NCBI GenBank assembly: GCA_024734555.1
Contig: JANPWX010000009.1
Span: forward strand, 3,935,783 to 3,999,782
Direction: 5' to 3'
Length of the DNA: 64,000 nucleotides
From: Trochalopteron elliotii
Lineage: Eukaryota; Chordata; Aves; Passeriformes; Leiothrichidae
In this document: positions 1-14,200 of the stretch, one piece after another
How the letters are laid out: each line of letters begins with the position of its first letter
Position numbering within the stretch: the first letter of the stretch is position 1
The notes under the pieces: model-generated
What the model was told of the DNA's origin: nothing
Database searches by the model: none
The model's input: the letters and a program-made list of their open reading frames with translations, nothing else
Translations under genes and position numbers: made by a program

Positions 1-3000
1 CTCGGGGCTCTGTGGGCACCCTGCAGGCAGCACCAGCTCTGCTCTCTCCAGAGGGACTGTGGCTGGATGCTGAGCACATCCTCAGCCCCATTCCAAGTCT
101 TATGCTTACTGCTTCTAAAAAGCAGAGACAAAAAGTTGAGGTCTATGGGAAGGCTGAACAAGTGGTGCTTGTTTGAACAAAAGCATAAAAGACTGTATAT
201 TTGGTTATATTCTTAGCATGTATAAAATACTGCAGCAGTGTTCCACATCCGGGGATGAAAGGGAAAACTACAATGAGTTAAATATGTGGCAATTAAGGCT
301 TTGATTAAATGTTAGGGGGAGGCTGGTAGTAGGGCTAATGTTCTGCAGCCTGGATTTGGGATACAATTAATCCGTCGCTGTGAGTGGTTAAAATCCTCAG
401 GTTACTTTTGACATCTCATTCAGTTAAAGTTTTTCCTAAAAATAAGGCCCAAATTATCAAAATAAGGTACATACATGCATAGCTGTATGCCCCACTAACA
501 GTTGCTTTCTCTTCCATGATGCAGTTGAAGAAGGTGATTAAACTTGACATACACAGGTGGAAATGTTTGAACCTATTTAGTTTGATGAGATTATAAAAAT
601 GCAGACTCTTAAACTTTGCCATGTGAGTAGAATTATTGCTCTTTGTTTCATTTTAACTAGAAATCACGAATCTTAACATACCTGAAACAGTTAAGAAGGC
701 TTCTGTGCTGTATGCACAGTTTGGTAGAGCTGGGAACAAGAAAGAAGATTGAGTGGTAAGAATAATCTTTTCTTTTTCTCCAGGCTTAGAAATAGTTGGG
801 ATGTAATTTTGAACTTTGTTACCCACACTTAATTCTGTGATAGACTTGACTTAATATATGCAATCTGAATGTTTAAACTTTCAATTGTTACCTGATATCA
901 AATTTCCAGTTGTGAGGTAAAATAACTTTCTTCTTCTTGCAGATGCATAAAAACAGAATTCTCATGAATTTTTATCTATACTAATTGGTTTATCTTATAG
1001 AAATAAGAAAACTGTTTTGTTTCTAGGAAAGGACTGTTTATGATACAAACCAAGCTTTCTGTGCAAGTCCTGGAGACATTGAGGTTAGAAGCATTTTCAC
1101 GTTTATGGTGTTAGAAAAAGAAATATGTATAACTCAAAGCCACTTCTCTTCCTGTGTGTGGCTTGAAGACTGAGCATATTTTGGTGTATCAGTCAGCTTT
1201 TGTAGTCTCTTGTGCTGAGTCTCCTTTTAATGTTAGAAAAACCAATATCTTTGCTTGTTGCTGGTATGAAAAACAGCGACCTGGCAAAAGCTGTTGTAAC
1301 ACTGGAGCTCTTTCTTGAGTGCATTTGCTTTCAGTGGTTTTGGGGTGCTCCTCTGAACATACATCAGTGGTGTTGGTGCCCAAAGGAAGGAAAGGGGGTG
1401 GAGAACAGCCACCAGTTTTCTTTAAGGAGAGATAATTAAATAATAAGGCTGCTTCTCATCTTTTATAAGCAGTTTACTTCCTGGTGTCTCTCTTTGATGG
1501 CTGCTGAAGAGGTAAGGATGTAATCTTACTTGATTCTGTATGACATAGCACAGGGGGATGCATTTTTATTTACTGGCATATTTTTTTTCAAACTGGAAAA
1601 GATTTAATGGAAAAACCACACCTGCAGTTTAATTGTTTGTATTGGGTTTAGTTATTTGGTTTTATTTTTACTCTGAATTCTGGGGTGGGATGGTATTAAT
1701 ATCACAGACTTAATTTTGGTAAAGCATTATCAAAGAACTTAAGTAATTTTCACATGCATGTGTAGGGATGTGAAAGCTAAACCGTTGCAGCCAGGTAGTA
1801 CAAAATAACACTTGTAACTTCCTTAACTAAGAATGAATTCATGTGATTACTCTCAGCAGAATAGAAAATAGCCACAAATTGCAGTAGCTTTTGAGACTGG
1901 TTTTACTCTGAACCTTCTTAATCTGTTCCTTGCTACTGATGTATTACAGCCATCTTCTGTGTTAATGGATAAAGTAATCCAATTATCTCAAGTTAATGAA
2001 GACTGTGACTTTAGAAGATCTGTTAATTTATAATTATTTAATTGTCATTATTTTGCTGATGCTTAAGGATCGGAAAGGAGATCAATAATATATGTAACAT
2101 TTCTTTGAGGGAAAGCTTGCTAAGCTAGCCATTTTTAAGTTTAAAAACCTAGAAAAGAAGCTGTTTTTTTCAAACTTAATCTAGTGCAAGGTAGGCTTTT
2201 TGCTTGATCTTCGATAACGTAACTATGTAATATTTTATCCTGATAGAAAAAAAAAAAGGTTTTTTGAGATTGTACTTTGTGCATGCATGAATCCCTCTTC
2301 TAAGGTATAGCCACGTTGGTCATCCCTTCTCCCTTACAGTGGCTTTGGGATTTCTTATGATATTTTCAAGAAGTTACTAATCCATCTGCCAGGTGCCTGA
2401 CCCTGTGTTAGTTTACATACAAAATGTAATAATAAATAATGGTAAATATATAGTTTTAAGAAATGCTTGAACAGAATATTTTTTGTGAACTTTGTGCTGA
2501 AAAGGAAGAAGTGCTGTATTTACTAAAGAGGTTGCTGCTACTTTTGGTTTTATGTAGAAGATGCTCATCTTTGAGGTTAGCTGACTGTGTAAAACAGCTA
2601 GCTAACTGGATTCAGTGGGTGAACATGAAAGGAGGGCATCTCTGAAGGTTTATGGGTTTTATTTCCTGTCAAAGAGGGTCGTTACTGAAAACACTTCCTT
2701 ATTACTGCCAAAAAACTACTCTAGTTCAGACTGCTTTGGTGTAAGAGAAAAGTTCTTATTTCAAAATGATAGAGAGCTTTTCAATCCAATTTGGACACTT
2801 CTGTGAAATAATTACAAGTTCAAGTTTGTTGTGGGGCCAAGGATTATCTCCCGTTTTTAGAATACTTTATTTATTCTTAAAGCTACATCATCATTCAGCT
2901 AGATTTTTTAAAAGAATTTGAAGGAGACATCAGATAGCAGCTCTTTCTGTCCTTGCTTAACTGTAGGTGTTGCTCTTCGTAACTGTTTTACTGTGGCACT

Positions 3001-5024
3001 GTGTTCTTAATAGCTCTGCAAGACATTAATGTATTTTCTATAAGATCACCAGAGCAGAGTTTTACTGGATCCACTTAGTATTGATTGTCATGCACTTGCA
3101 GCTTTTACTGATGCTTTAGTGGGATGGTGTTCTAGATATGCCTGAAATCTTAGGAGTTTATGGCAAATGTAGCTTGCCCTGTAATGGATATTTTGGTGTC
3201 CTTTGTAGGGTAGAGACACCAGAGTTTGTAATGACTCCTCTTTAGGTTGTGTTGATTTAAATGGAGTTGATGGTTTTAAACGTGCTCATCAATCCCAGGA
3301 GGTATTTGTAAGGTAAAAGATGAAAGCAGGCAAAGGATGCAGGGGCCTTTGAAAATTACATATATTGTGTTTAAAAAATTGCTCAGGCTTTTTGTGTTTC
3401 AAATGAGTAATTTCCTGTGAAATTGCAGTTGGTAAGGAAATAAATCATGATTGTGCCTATCTCTGTCTCTTTTGTTTCCACAGGAAACCAAATTTTTTTT
3501 TCTTGAATATAAGCTTCTGTGAAATACTTTGTCCTTTTGGTGTCTGTTGAAGGGTTTGACAAAAGAACTCCCCATACACAAATAGAAAGCCACCTTTTTA
3601 TGTATACATATTATCATCTGCTTTTTCTGGCAGAAAAATGAGTAACTTAATTGGGGCAAGCTGCACGTAAAGTAATTCCCTGCACTGATGAAAATGCATT
3701 TTTACTATATATCTGACATTTTAGTGAGTTCTTTTGGTGGCTTAGATTTTTGTTTGTTTTAAATTTCAAACTCAGTATTTGAAAATAATGATCCAGCAAT
3801 GCAGATGGTTGGTCAGATTCTCAGCTGAGGTCCATCAGTGAAGCATCAGTAACTGCTTTGGGAAAGCTTTACCCTTCTGTCCTGGTGTCTACACCTGCCT
3901 AGAGCCTGACTCTGTATCTGCTTCAGATGAAGTTTGAAACATTTAACCAGCTTTGTACACACACCTTTAATATTGGTGTACCATGAGTGGAATTGTCTTA
4001 TATTTCTAGTGAAATGCACTAAATATTACACAGTAATATTGAAAATAATGTGGTGTGTAAGCTGGTTTAGGGTGAATAATCGTCTTCTTTCTCAACTTTG
4101 CTGCAAAATATATTAAAATTATTTTATATTTTAGTGGCATTTTGCAAAAGTGAAAGTCACAGAATGTATCCAAACTACAGTTGTGATTTTGTTTCAGTTT
4201 TATACTTACATATATTTGTATGTTAACTTTATCAGTCTGGGACCAAAATCATTAGTGCACTGAGCTGGGCATAATATATATCTTTTTAGTGTCTCTGTGT
4301 ATTAGCAAAGATAATAGCATTATTTGGTATCAAGTTAACAGATACAGGTAATTGTCTGGAAGTGATGGAAATTACTTGGAGGTCTTGTTTTTTCCTCTTA
4401 GTCTTGTGATGTCTTTTCATAAAATGAGATTATAAAGGGACATGTTGTCTCAAGCAGTATGACAGTCATGGGACCTGTGGGCCTGTATTCAAAACTAACT
4501 TAAGCTTTTTTTTATTGGTTGTTTTATGTTGACTGTACAAAAAATGTGAAACTATGTGCCTGAGTGCTAATGGACAATATGGTGAGCCTCTCTGAAGAAC
4601 AGGATTGTCTCAATTACTGCATGAAAGGTTTGAGTATAGCAAAATGTGTCCTTCACATTATTTGAAGTGTCTTAAAGAGGTGAGAAGGGATAATGTTTGG
4701 TTGGTTTTTTTCCTTAGGCCCAGAAATCCCAAATCTGCAAGACCAAATAAGAAAACCCAGACCATTTCTGCCTCTCCTTTACACCATCTCTTGACAAATT
4801 GTCCTTCCATCTCATGCCAGTTCAAGCCCTATCTGGGACATTGCTGCAAGCTCTCATCTCTTTTGGAACCACTTTCAGTGGAAAAAAGAAAAGGAAGTTA
4901 AAGGACATGTGAAAAAGTCCAGACTGCTGTGACCTCGATTGATAACTGTTTGTATTTCCTGGGTAGCAGAGACACTTAAATGATCATCTGTGTGAAGACA
5001 GACAAAGTTATTTTTCTTTTCAAG
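1..5024. other. Upstream of the SYTL3 start-codon exon; no supported gene
   Basis: AT-rich sequence. The first ~100 bases are richer in G+C than what follows. No ORF resembles a known protein and no CpG-rich promoter is visible. It is probably SYTL3 5' non-coding/intron or intergenic. Only short homopolymers are present (for example an A run at about 2248-2259). Confidence 0.6.
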
Positions 5025-5027
5025 GAT

Positions 5028-5039
5028 ATGACCCAGTGA
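5028..5039 (+). promoter_or_regulatory. Three-codon upstream ORF in the SYTL3 leader
   Basis: ATG ACC CAG TGA encodes M-T-Q-stop and ends 119 nt before the main ATG. Short uORFs usually reduce main-ORF translation. Its presence in the mRNA depends on the acceptor at 5024. Confidence 0.5.
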
Positions 5040-5096
5040 AACACATCCACAATCAAGAGCACAGGCATTTAGGAAACACCCAGACCAGCATTCTGG

Positions 5097-5102
5097 ATGT
5101 AG
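5097..5102 (+). promoter_or_regulatory. Start-stop element (ATGTAG) in the SYTL3 leader
   Basis: A start codon followed directly by a stop, 56 nt before the main ATG. Such minimal uORFs can stall initiating ribosomes (established for other genes); an effect here is inference. The context (C at -3, T at +4) is weak. Confidence 0.5.
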
Positions 5103-5158
5103 CAGAACCCATAGGACAGGAGTCTACAAAACAAGTGAAATAGTACAATTTGGCAAAA

Positions 5159-5268
5159 ATGGCCTGTGAATTTAACCTGAACTTCCTTAAAGAATTAGAA
5201 CGGGAGGCTGTCCTGGAAGTCCTGTACCGTGACCAGATGGTTAGAAAAACAGAGGAGGAAAGAATAAG
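5159..5268 (+). CDS. SYTL3: SYTL3 coding exon 1 (SHD, first helix)
   Basis: Encodes residues 1-36 plus two bases of codon 37, starting [18 protein letters not shown]. This is the first Rab27-binding helix of the Slp homology domain. The donor is AAG|GTATCT, which departs from GTRAGT after +3. It splices in phase 2 to 6675. Confidence 0.93.
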
Positions 5269-8200
5269 GTATCTGTTGATCCCCTATTCCTGTTTTCTGT
5301 TCTTTTATTTTTTTTCCTTCTGAATTACTCTTCTTCCACTTCGTTGTGCTTTTAAATGTACTTCTCTTTTAACGTTTTGTTAGCTAATGCCTTTGTATTG
5401 TCTGGGGAACCTAAGCTTGTCCAGAGCCTCTTGTTTTTGCCATTCTATTGACTCTACACTAAAGATCAGCAAGTCTAGTTCACTGAATAATGTGCTTGGT
5501 GAATTTTGCTTCCAGCCTTCATAGAAAGTTGAAGATGCTGGCTGCATTTTTTCCTATGAAGGCTTTCTGGCATTCTCATCGTGTTCCTATGTATGCATAT
5601 GTATAGTCTTGGTACCATGAAACATGTTCAGATCTTTGGCTGGTTTCTTTAGCTTACATTATGCCAAGACTTGAGTTAAGAATCATTGGATACTTGCTTA
5701 TTGTGCTAAATCCATCACTGCCCCTTCTCACACACAACAGGCAGCAGGCACACCATTCTGCCTTGAAGGTTGTTACTGGTGTCATTGGTTAGGAAAGGTT
5801 TTTATTTACTATTTTCACGCCATGCCAGTATCTCAGCTGGAGATAAGGATAAAGGATAATTCTCCAGCACTTTATATCTTTGCTAGGACAAGGATTTCCT
5901 AGTACCTTGTATCCTGTTTAGTGATATTGCATCTCTCTATAAAACTAGGTATTGATGTGGGTAAGATATAAATTTTTAGTCCCTTAAACATGGAAACTTA
6001 CTTGTTTACATCAAACATTTATGTGAGTATTATGGGACCTATTAAATGAAAAAATAATAATTACATGAAGGGCTATGTAGAAAGTCTGAATGGGTTAGAA
6101 AATCCCTTTCAACTGCTGATGATGTTACTGTCAATTAAAAACACAGGTCTTGATTATTGGTACATGCAATGGAAGCAAAGTTAATGACAAGGAGAGGTTT
6201 TTATATTTTGGGCTCTGTGCTGTTTTGGTTTGGTTTTTTAGCTTTCAGATGATGCATTTGTTATGATTTTTTTTAACTTGGTAGAATATTTAATTCTTGG
6301 ATAAATATGATTTTTAAAAAAATCAAATGGAAGGGAGCACCATTTAGTCTCAGTTTTTGTAGGTGAATGCATAATCACTTGCATACAATGATTTCAGTGC
6401 TGAAAGTGGGCTTGAAATGAACAAAACCCCATTTATACTAAACTGTTTCTCTGTTAGTATGCACAGTTCTGGTCACGTACACACAGTCACACTGCAGAAA
6501 TGCTGTGTGTGCATGTTTTCAAAGAGTGCTCAACAGAGGTCACACTTGAGGGCATCTCTACCACTGGAAATGGTATTGCACAACCAGAGTATTATTATTA
6601 ACTTCTGCTTTATGTGAGGATTTTGTCTTCTGTATTTTTTTTTTTCTTTTTTTCCTTTTTACCTGTGGAATTAGGAAAATGAAACTGCAGCTGCAGCAGC
6701 TTCGGTGGAAGGGGGCAAGAAGTGCCAGGCATGAGTACCAGGAGAGATGCTGTGCTCGCTGTCAGAGGTCGCTGGGGCTGCTGGTGAACAGGGGCGCCGT
6801 GTGCAATGGCTGCAGCCACCGCGTGTGCTCGGAATGCCGCGTCTGCCTGAGCCCCTGCCTCTGGAAATGCACCATTTGTTATGCTCACGGGTAAGGAATT
6901 GGGCTGGTTTGCACCAGTCAGCCGATGGTTTTGTGTATCTGTTGCTTGAACAGTTAATTAAACAAAGCCACTGGGGTAATGGAAACGTTGGCTGAAGTCG
7001 TGGTAGCGATGACATGGATGGGAACTTCGTGTTATTCTTCACGTAGCTGATACTTCCCTTCCTGTGTTTGGCAAAATGGATCCTCAGGGTAGGCCAGAGG
7101 TACTGTGAGTGTGACAAAGATGGTACTAGCAAAGCATAGAAACAGTCATGATTTTCTGAGCCACAGAGAGCTCCTTCCCCTACTCAATATTGAGCCAGGG
7201 CATGCTCACAACCTGGTGAAGGTGCTGTGCTTTGATGTAGTATAGCCAATTTCTTGACAATTTCCTAATCGTTATTTTCTGCCTCTTACTGCTGGAGTGA
7301 GAAATCTGATTGATGAATAATTTGAAGTCATGCTTTATAAAATTTCAAAGAGCAACACCAATTTAACAACATTACTGGGATTTGTTCAAGTATGGTCAGA
7401 AATACAAATTTGTTTACTTTGAATTAGTTGATTTTTTTCTTTTACTACATCACATTTTTGTATTTCAGGATGCAGGAAACAGTCTTTCTTTTACTGTATT
7501 GGTATGCTTTTTTAATATCAAAATACTCCTTCATAGTCCATTCTATTCATTGCAATCTTTCTAAGCAAAATGGTTTAGGCATATTTCCACATTTGAAGAA
7601 AAATAATAAGTAGGTGAAGAATGATAGTTTGGGAAATTATTCAAAAGCTCTGGTGGATGATAAATATCCCTGTAGAAAAGGTGAGGACTTGGATGAAAAT
7701 TTCCTTTATGCCAACACAAGATGAATCCACCACTCCACTTCCTCTGCAGGTGCCAAAATGAGATTAAAATAGAGGGAAATACAAGGCAAAGTATTGGTCT
7801 CAAGTTAAACAAATTTGTACTAGTTTAAAGTAATTTTTTGTAGTTTGGAAGAGAGTTGTAAACTAACACCAACAAGATAGAATCTTCAGTTTATTTAGCA
7901 ACTAATATGCAAAATAGATAGTTCAGCTCTGTTTACACCTGATACAAAATAGTTACTAGACTTTGGTGTGTGTGTGTTTTCCTGTGTTTCTAGCTATATG
8001 CACTAAACTGAAAATTCAAAAGTTAACTTTCAGTATCCTTGTCTAGATAACCCTCTCCACTTCCTCTTGTTTTAAATTAGTTTCCAGTTATTTGGTGGCC
8101 ACAGTGGAAATCCCCTATGTAGAGTTATTGGTTGTTAAGCTGCTTTGTGTAGTGCTGCACACTCCTAATTATTTAATAAACTTGTCCAGATATTTAGTGA

Positions 8201-11200
8201 TAAAACCAAGAAAACATTATTTAGGTTAATTAAAAGACCTTTTTGCTTTTCCTTCAGAAAATTACCTTTTTTATCTTGCTAATACAGATGAATATGCCAG
8301 CTGTCATTGAATTTCTCTTTTTATAGTGAAGAGAGAGTACATTTGATCTTTAGTCATGATGTAAAATCAATTGAATTGAGTCAGACTTCTTCTAATGCCT
8401 TCAGTGAGCTTTATATCAAAGCTGCTAATCTCAAGAAGGGTAGGGAGTGCAGCAATGTGGTAAATGGTACTCAGCACCTTTTGTGTATCCTGGTAAGGGG
8501 AAAATAGGATGGCTGAGAAAGGTAAGAGCTGATTTCCAAGTCTCAAGTAACTGTAACTTTGGGCCTTGTTTATCACTGGAGTAATATTTTGATTGTTTTC
8601 CAGAGATGTGAAAGTGAAGGCTGGTGAATGGTTCTTTGAGGAGCGAGCAAAGAAATATCCAGGTGAAGGTAATCACTGGAACAGATCATAAACTGCTATG
8701 TAATGTGTAGTTGTCATCTAAGTGAAACACAGAATGTAGTCTGACACTGTAGCCAATGTTTCTTCCATTTTACCATGCAGTCCATCTGTCTGTGCTGTAA
8801 ATAAAACATGAACAAAAGTTAGCAGAATGCATTTAAAAGTAAGAAAATTGCTGGCCATGTAAATTTGAATTAATGAACGTGTAAGACTTCTAAGAAGTAC
8901 AATGATGTGAAATTAATATAGAAATATGTACAGGAAGAAAATGATCTTGCATTCATCGTTTGTCAAAGTTTAAACTTCAGTTGTTTTCACTGAGGAAGTT
9001 CTACGGTTTAAAGAAATGATAGAATGGAATAAAACCCCCCATGTGTAGCTGTAAATCAGCAGAGAGTAAACACTGTTTTGTTACCTCCAGCCATCTTGCT
9101 GTGCCATTGTCTTGTGCTGGTACCATTAAAGAACAAAGCTCTAAAAGAAATCATAGAGGATGTAGATGGATTGTTTTATGGGGAATGTGTTCTGCCAGCA
9201 AAGGAGCTGTTAGTGTTTGTTTTCACCTACAATAACTAGCAAGGTGGAGAAGATTTATTTCCTCTTTCTCTTGAAAGGCCACTTCAGATAGGCGTCTACT
9301 TAATTTTGTGCCTGACTGTAGTTAAATGATACAGTTTCACTTCCAGTATCTGCATCTATGTTTAAAGGTTCATAAAAAGGAAAGAACTAGGCCTTAAATC
9401 TCTCTTGGGAAACTTGAATAGAAAGAATTTTATAAATGAAAGAGCATAATCAGGCAAATTTTGGGTTGTAGGTGTTTGTGAAAGGCAACACATTAAGAAA
9501 CTAAAGTTCCTGTTGAAACAATTCATTTAAAATTTGAAAGATTTCACTGAAGTCCGTTCTAGCTAACACAATTTCTGATTTTAAAATGTTAGTTGGCTGG
9601 TTTTTTTTTAAAAGCAGTTTCATCCAGTAACCATTGATAATAATTTCCCCTCATTCTTTTCAATGAGAATAAAGATGGGAATTTAATCAATCTCTCTATT
9701 ATTGGAAAATGCTGTTCTTGGATATTGGATTTGATAATGCAAGTTACTGACTGTCCCTTTTCCCAGCAAAATAAATCAGTTCTCACTTTGAATTATCAAG
9801 GCATTGTGGGTTGTTGAAGCATTTTGCTTAATTAATCTAATGGTAATACTGTCAAAGTCACAAAGATCTAAGGATATACAGAAGATAAACCTGCAGGGAG
9901 AAATGTTTTATTTCCTTTGATTAGACCAACTGATATATTTAAAGGAGTTTAAAAAGTGACAAATTTTGAAACACAGCACTTTATGCCTTCTTCAATCCTG
10001 GAGAGACAGTGCCCTCTTTTGGTTTGAAAATATAGCATAACTGAAGTAATCACTAGAAAGTAAGTTTAACTGTAAAAAAAATATTTTATAGTAAAGTTTT
10101 CTCATGTTGTGTAGTAAAAAAAAAAAAAAATACATTGTTATGCTTTTTAATTTTTTTGTATCTTCTACCCAAAGAATGAGATTCATATTTTCATAAAAGT
10201 GGTAAATTACTTTTAGTGACCAATCAATTTAAAATCTAAGGTAGATATTTAAGATATTTATCAATAACAGAGAATGCTGGAGTTCTGATGGAAAATTCTA
10301 ACATCTGTGAGGTGATTATTGTTTCTACCACTACTAAGGTATATTACTTTTATGTAAGTAATGTTATAATTAATGACATCTTCAGCAAAACATGGATCAC
10401 ATGCTGCTCACTGCATCAGGAATTACTAGTGGTTAAAATCACTCCAGATAATTTCAGTTCATCTTTGTTATATTTGTGATCCCCCAGGAGCAAACAACAG
10501 TTTTATGAGTCTTCGTTGTTCATGCCTGATGGAGCTCTTGCCCCTTGGTGTCTTCACATCATGTGGCTGCTCACCTGAGGGATGTGCCAGGGTTGCCATT
10601 TCCCTGCAGGGATGCTCTTAGCAGAGTGTCCTGCTCATGTCTGTGAGCTTGTCAAGAATCTTCGTCATTGCTCATGTCTCTAGTAGGAAAAGTGGAAAAA
10701 AAGATTCATGAGGTGTAAGAGCTGACCATGTGCCTGTTCTTGTACACATTTTCAAGCTTCCCTTAGTGTTTGAGTTTTGTGGCTGAAGTGCACTTTAGTA
10801 CAGTGGGCCCATTGCACCTCCTGAACCCTGGGAGGCTGAGAGCACTCAGCAACCTGTAGGAACCTGTATGTAACCTGTGTGGTGGGTTGGTATCTCTGTG
10901 TGATTGCCCTTAGTATCTGTGAAGAGTTCATCTGAACGTGTCACCTGCAAGAGGGGAAAGTGGGATCATGGTATGGTTTGAGATGCAGGAGAAACTTGTG
11001 TACTGCTTGGCACATGTGCTGATACATTAGTTGGGAATTGACTTCATTCCTGACTTGCATGTGCATGAGCTTTTGTAAACACAGGCCAGTTCCTGAAAGA
11101 CACTGATTTTTAAATAGTGTTGTACAGACATAAGTAACTGATGGTGCTACTAAATGATCTCTTGTTTTTTTTTTTTTCCTCCCTCCTTCATAGGCAGACA

Positions 11201-14200
11201 TGAAACAGTTGGTGCAAAGCTCTTGGAATCTTACCAGAATCTGAGGTAAGACTCATAAAAGGACAAACAATCCCAGGACATTGTGAATTTGTATGGGTGA
11301 TATATTTTATGTTATAAACCAACCAGTAGTTGATATTCCTTTGTTATGAAAAATATTCAATGCTTTTGGAGTTCAAATGATAAAAACAGAAAAATTTTTG
11401 CTTTTAGCTGTCCACAACCCACAGATTCTCACATACAACAGTAAGTACCATGTTTGGAGCAATAGTATCTTACTTGAAATGAAGGGACATGCATTATCTT
11501 TGTTTTATCTGCTTATATTTTTTGCATAACTATTTATACAATTATCTGTTAAATTTGCAAAATGCTTTTAAATGATTGTAAATAAGTTTTTTACTAGGTG
11601 TCATAGCAGCATAATTATTTGTTCAATGAGAGATATTGCTGATATGATAGCTTTACAATAAATAATAGACAAGAAGTTAGTTAGTTTCACTTACCAAACT
11701 TAAAAAAATCTAGTTTACAGTGAATAAATACTTTGACTAGAGGCCAAAGCATGACCATACTTAATTTATTACCAGTGATATATAATGAAGTAACAGTCTG
11801 CTTGTTATGTTATTAAAGGAACCCTCTGCCTTAAAATAAACCAAACCAAAAAACCACAACATCAATTATCAACAACAACTACTACCAAAACACAAACCAA
11901 CCAAAAAAAAAACCCCGAAAGCCCTGTGTAAAATAAGATATGGAGAGATGGTCTTGATTTAATATAATTGTCTGGCAAGGCACAGCTGCTTAAGAAAAAC
12001 TTATATTCAGCTGGATAAGATCCTAACCAAGACTTGCTTCTGCCTGGATATGGTAAAAACTGAAAAAGAATCAAAAAGGATTTCTTGATTCTTGATTTCA
12101 CCAGCTAACTTAGGATATGTGACTGTACTGTAATAACAGAATCAGTCAGATTGGGTTTTTTTGCATACCAGGACTATTTACCACAGATGGAATGGCAGGA
12201 ATATTTAAAGGGTCTTTAACAGCTCTGAACTCAGGCAAGGAAGGATCCTTTTAGTATTGTAAATAAAGATGACTGTTTTCTGAAAACATTTCTGAGCAAG
12301 ACAGGAGGTGCATTTTACAGGAACTGTGTTTTAGAGCTCAGGACACAGACTGTAATGCTGCCAGCCGTATAGAAATCTAGGGACCCTATCCTAAATTAGG
12401 TCTTTCTGATAGTTCTAATTTAATAATTTTACCTGGAGCACCCCAAGATTGAGAAGGTAGAAAGGTAGTCCTAATTCCTAAAAACAGGCAATAAACCTGT
12501 GCTGCAACTCTTACAGACACAGGATGTTGACCCAGACCTTTACAGAGTGCAGGAAACATGGGTAATGAAGATAGTGTGCATGGCTATAGTTTATTTATTC
12601 ATCTGTTGGCATAATATATTAATTGTTCCACTGTTTGTCTCTTAAATTTCTAGCAAAATTTCTGTTGTACCTCCAACTCCACCTCCCTTCACAGAATCAG
12701 CAGCAGGAACCAATGTGATGGGAAATGTATGTATCTGCAAAACATACATAGAAGTGCAACACTTAGGATGGCATTCATATGAAAAGATCAGCCACAGAAC
12801 TAAGCAGCTAAATATGATGCTGTAACATCACTCTGTAATATAAATGCAGCCTTTTGTTACTTTGTCATTATTTTTATGCTTCATGGGTACTGGGAGAGAA
12901 GTTTTAGAGGCTATGAGGGCTGTTTTCAATTAGTTTGCAGTTTTTGAAGGAGGTGGTTAACCACGCTACTTGACATTAAAATGTTGCATCTGGTTTTTGG
13001 TGCCTCATCACAGGAGCACTGAACTGAGATCTGAGTTCCACTCAAACCTGAAGGAGGCCATGTTCCTATGACATTCAGTAGTCACATGCCACTTTCATTA
13101 TTGAATGAGAAGCAGTGAATTTGATGGCTGCCTTTGCATTCCAGTTTCTGGTGGACAGAATAGTAGAATATGGCTTGAAACTTGCAGAAATTGCACTAAA
13201 TTACTGTTTCAGTTAATTTTGGACTGGATCTTCAGGCCCTGGTTTTGAAGCCCATTGTGTTTCTGTAAACATTCTTATGTACTTACCTGGAGTTTGATGA
13301 AAACTAGATAAATAGTAAAATAGATAAAATTAATAATAATTAAATTTTAAATATTGGATAAAAATTAATAGATAAAAATATTAAATACCTTACAGCAAAT
13401 CAGTGATATATCAGCTGTATTTATGAACTTACTATGTGATCTTTCTCCGAGAAGGTCCACTTACATGTGAAAGACCATGGGACTGAAAAGAATACTTTCC
13501 ATCTTTGTCCATTAGTGTGATAGTTTCCTCTCTCTCGGTGTTATGTCCTCAGATATATTTGTCTACAGAAGTGAGCAAAGGGCTGCAGCCGTAGCATCTG
13601 ATTGTTACATGGTTTGTAGGTATGCAATCATGGAAACTTTAAAATTACAAATATCTAGTGTTTTCTTACTCTTTGCATCTCCCATTTGCAGGAACTTGGA
13701 GAGTCTAAAAGGTTTAATAAATCTGTGGAAAACTTGTTTTTGTCTCTCACAACACATATAAAAAGTAAGTAGCTTTCACTGTCTTGTCATTCCAGAATAA
13801 CATAGTCAAATGTTTCAAATTTTTGGCTGCAAAGTTGTTATAAAAAAGGCTATCAAGTAATGGCTGAAACAATTAATGCCAAGGTTGTGCCAACCTGAAA
13901 AATAATACAGGAGATCTAATTCTCCTTCAGTGTTCTGCTAGTTATTAAATAAACTGATTATATCAAACCAGAACACCTTCCTTGTAAACATGTGAAAAGA
14001 CTGTATAATTTTTTTCATTTACCAGATGTTCAAATGCAGTACATTCAATTCATGTTAATATAACATGAATGTTAATAACATGTTAATAATTGTCAATAAC
14101 CAATTTCTGATCTTCATGTTTTCTGGCTGAAGCCTGACTGACCCAGTCAAGGAGTCTATCATTTAACAGTTTAATATTTTCATTCACTGGCAGTATTGAG

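Larger units (their letters stand above)
5025..5158 (+). promoter_or_regulatory. SYTL3: SYTL3 5'UTR part of the start-codon exon
   Basis: A pyrimidine tract (TTTTTCTTTT) followed by CAAG ending at 5024 is the best acceptor upstream of the ATG, so the exon probably begins at 5025. This leaves 134 nt of leader in the exon. It contains two upstream ATGs (5028 and 5097), each closed by a stop almost at once, and an in-frame TAG at 5141-5143. Any earlier non-coding exon could not be placed. Confidence 0.6.

Noticed and set aside
4704..4900. Possible upstream exon after TTTTTTTCCTTAG at 4705-4717
   Set aside because: Good acceptor, but no matching donor before the SYTL3 start exon and no homology to support it.
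6671..7132. 153-aa open frame on the - strand opposite SYTL3 exon 2
   Set aside because: It is the complement of the G+C-rich zinc-finger exon and resembles no protein; a shadow of SYTL3.
10490..10940. G+C-richer block in SYTL3 intron 3 considered as an LTR fragment
   Set aside because: No terminal repeats, polypurine tract or retroviral motif could be found.
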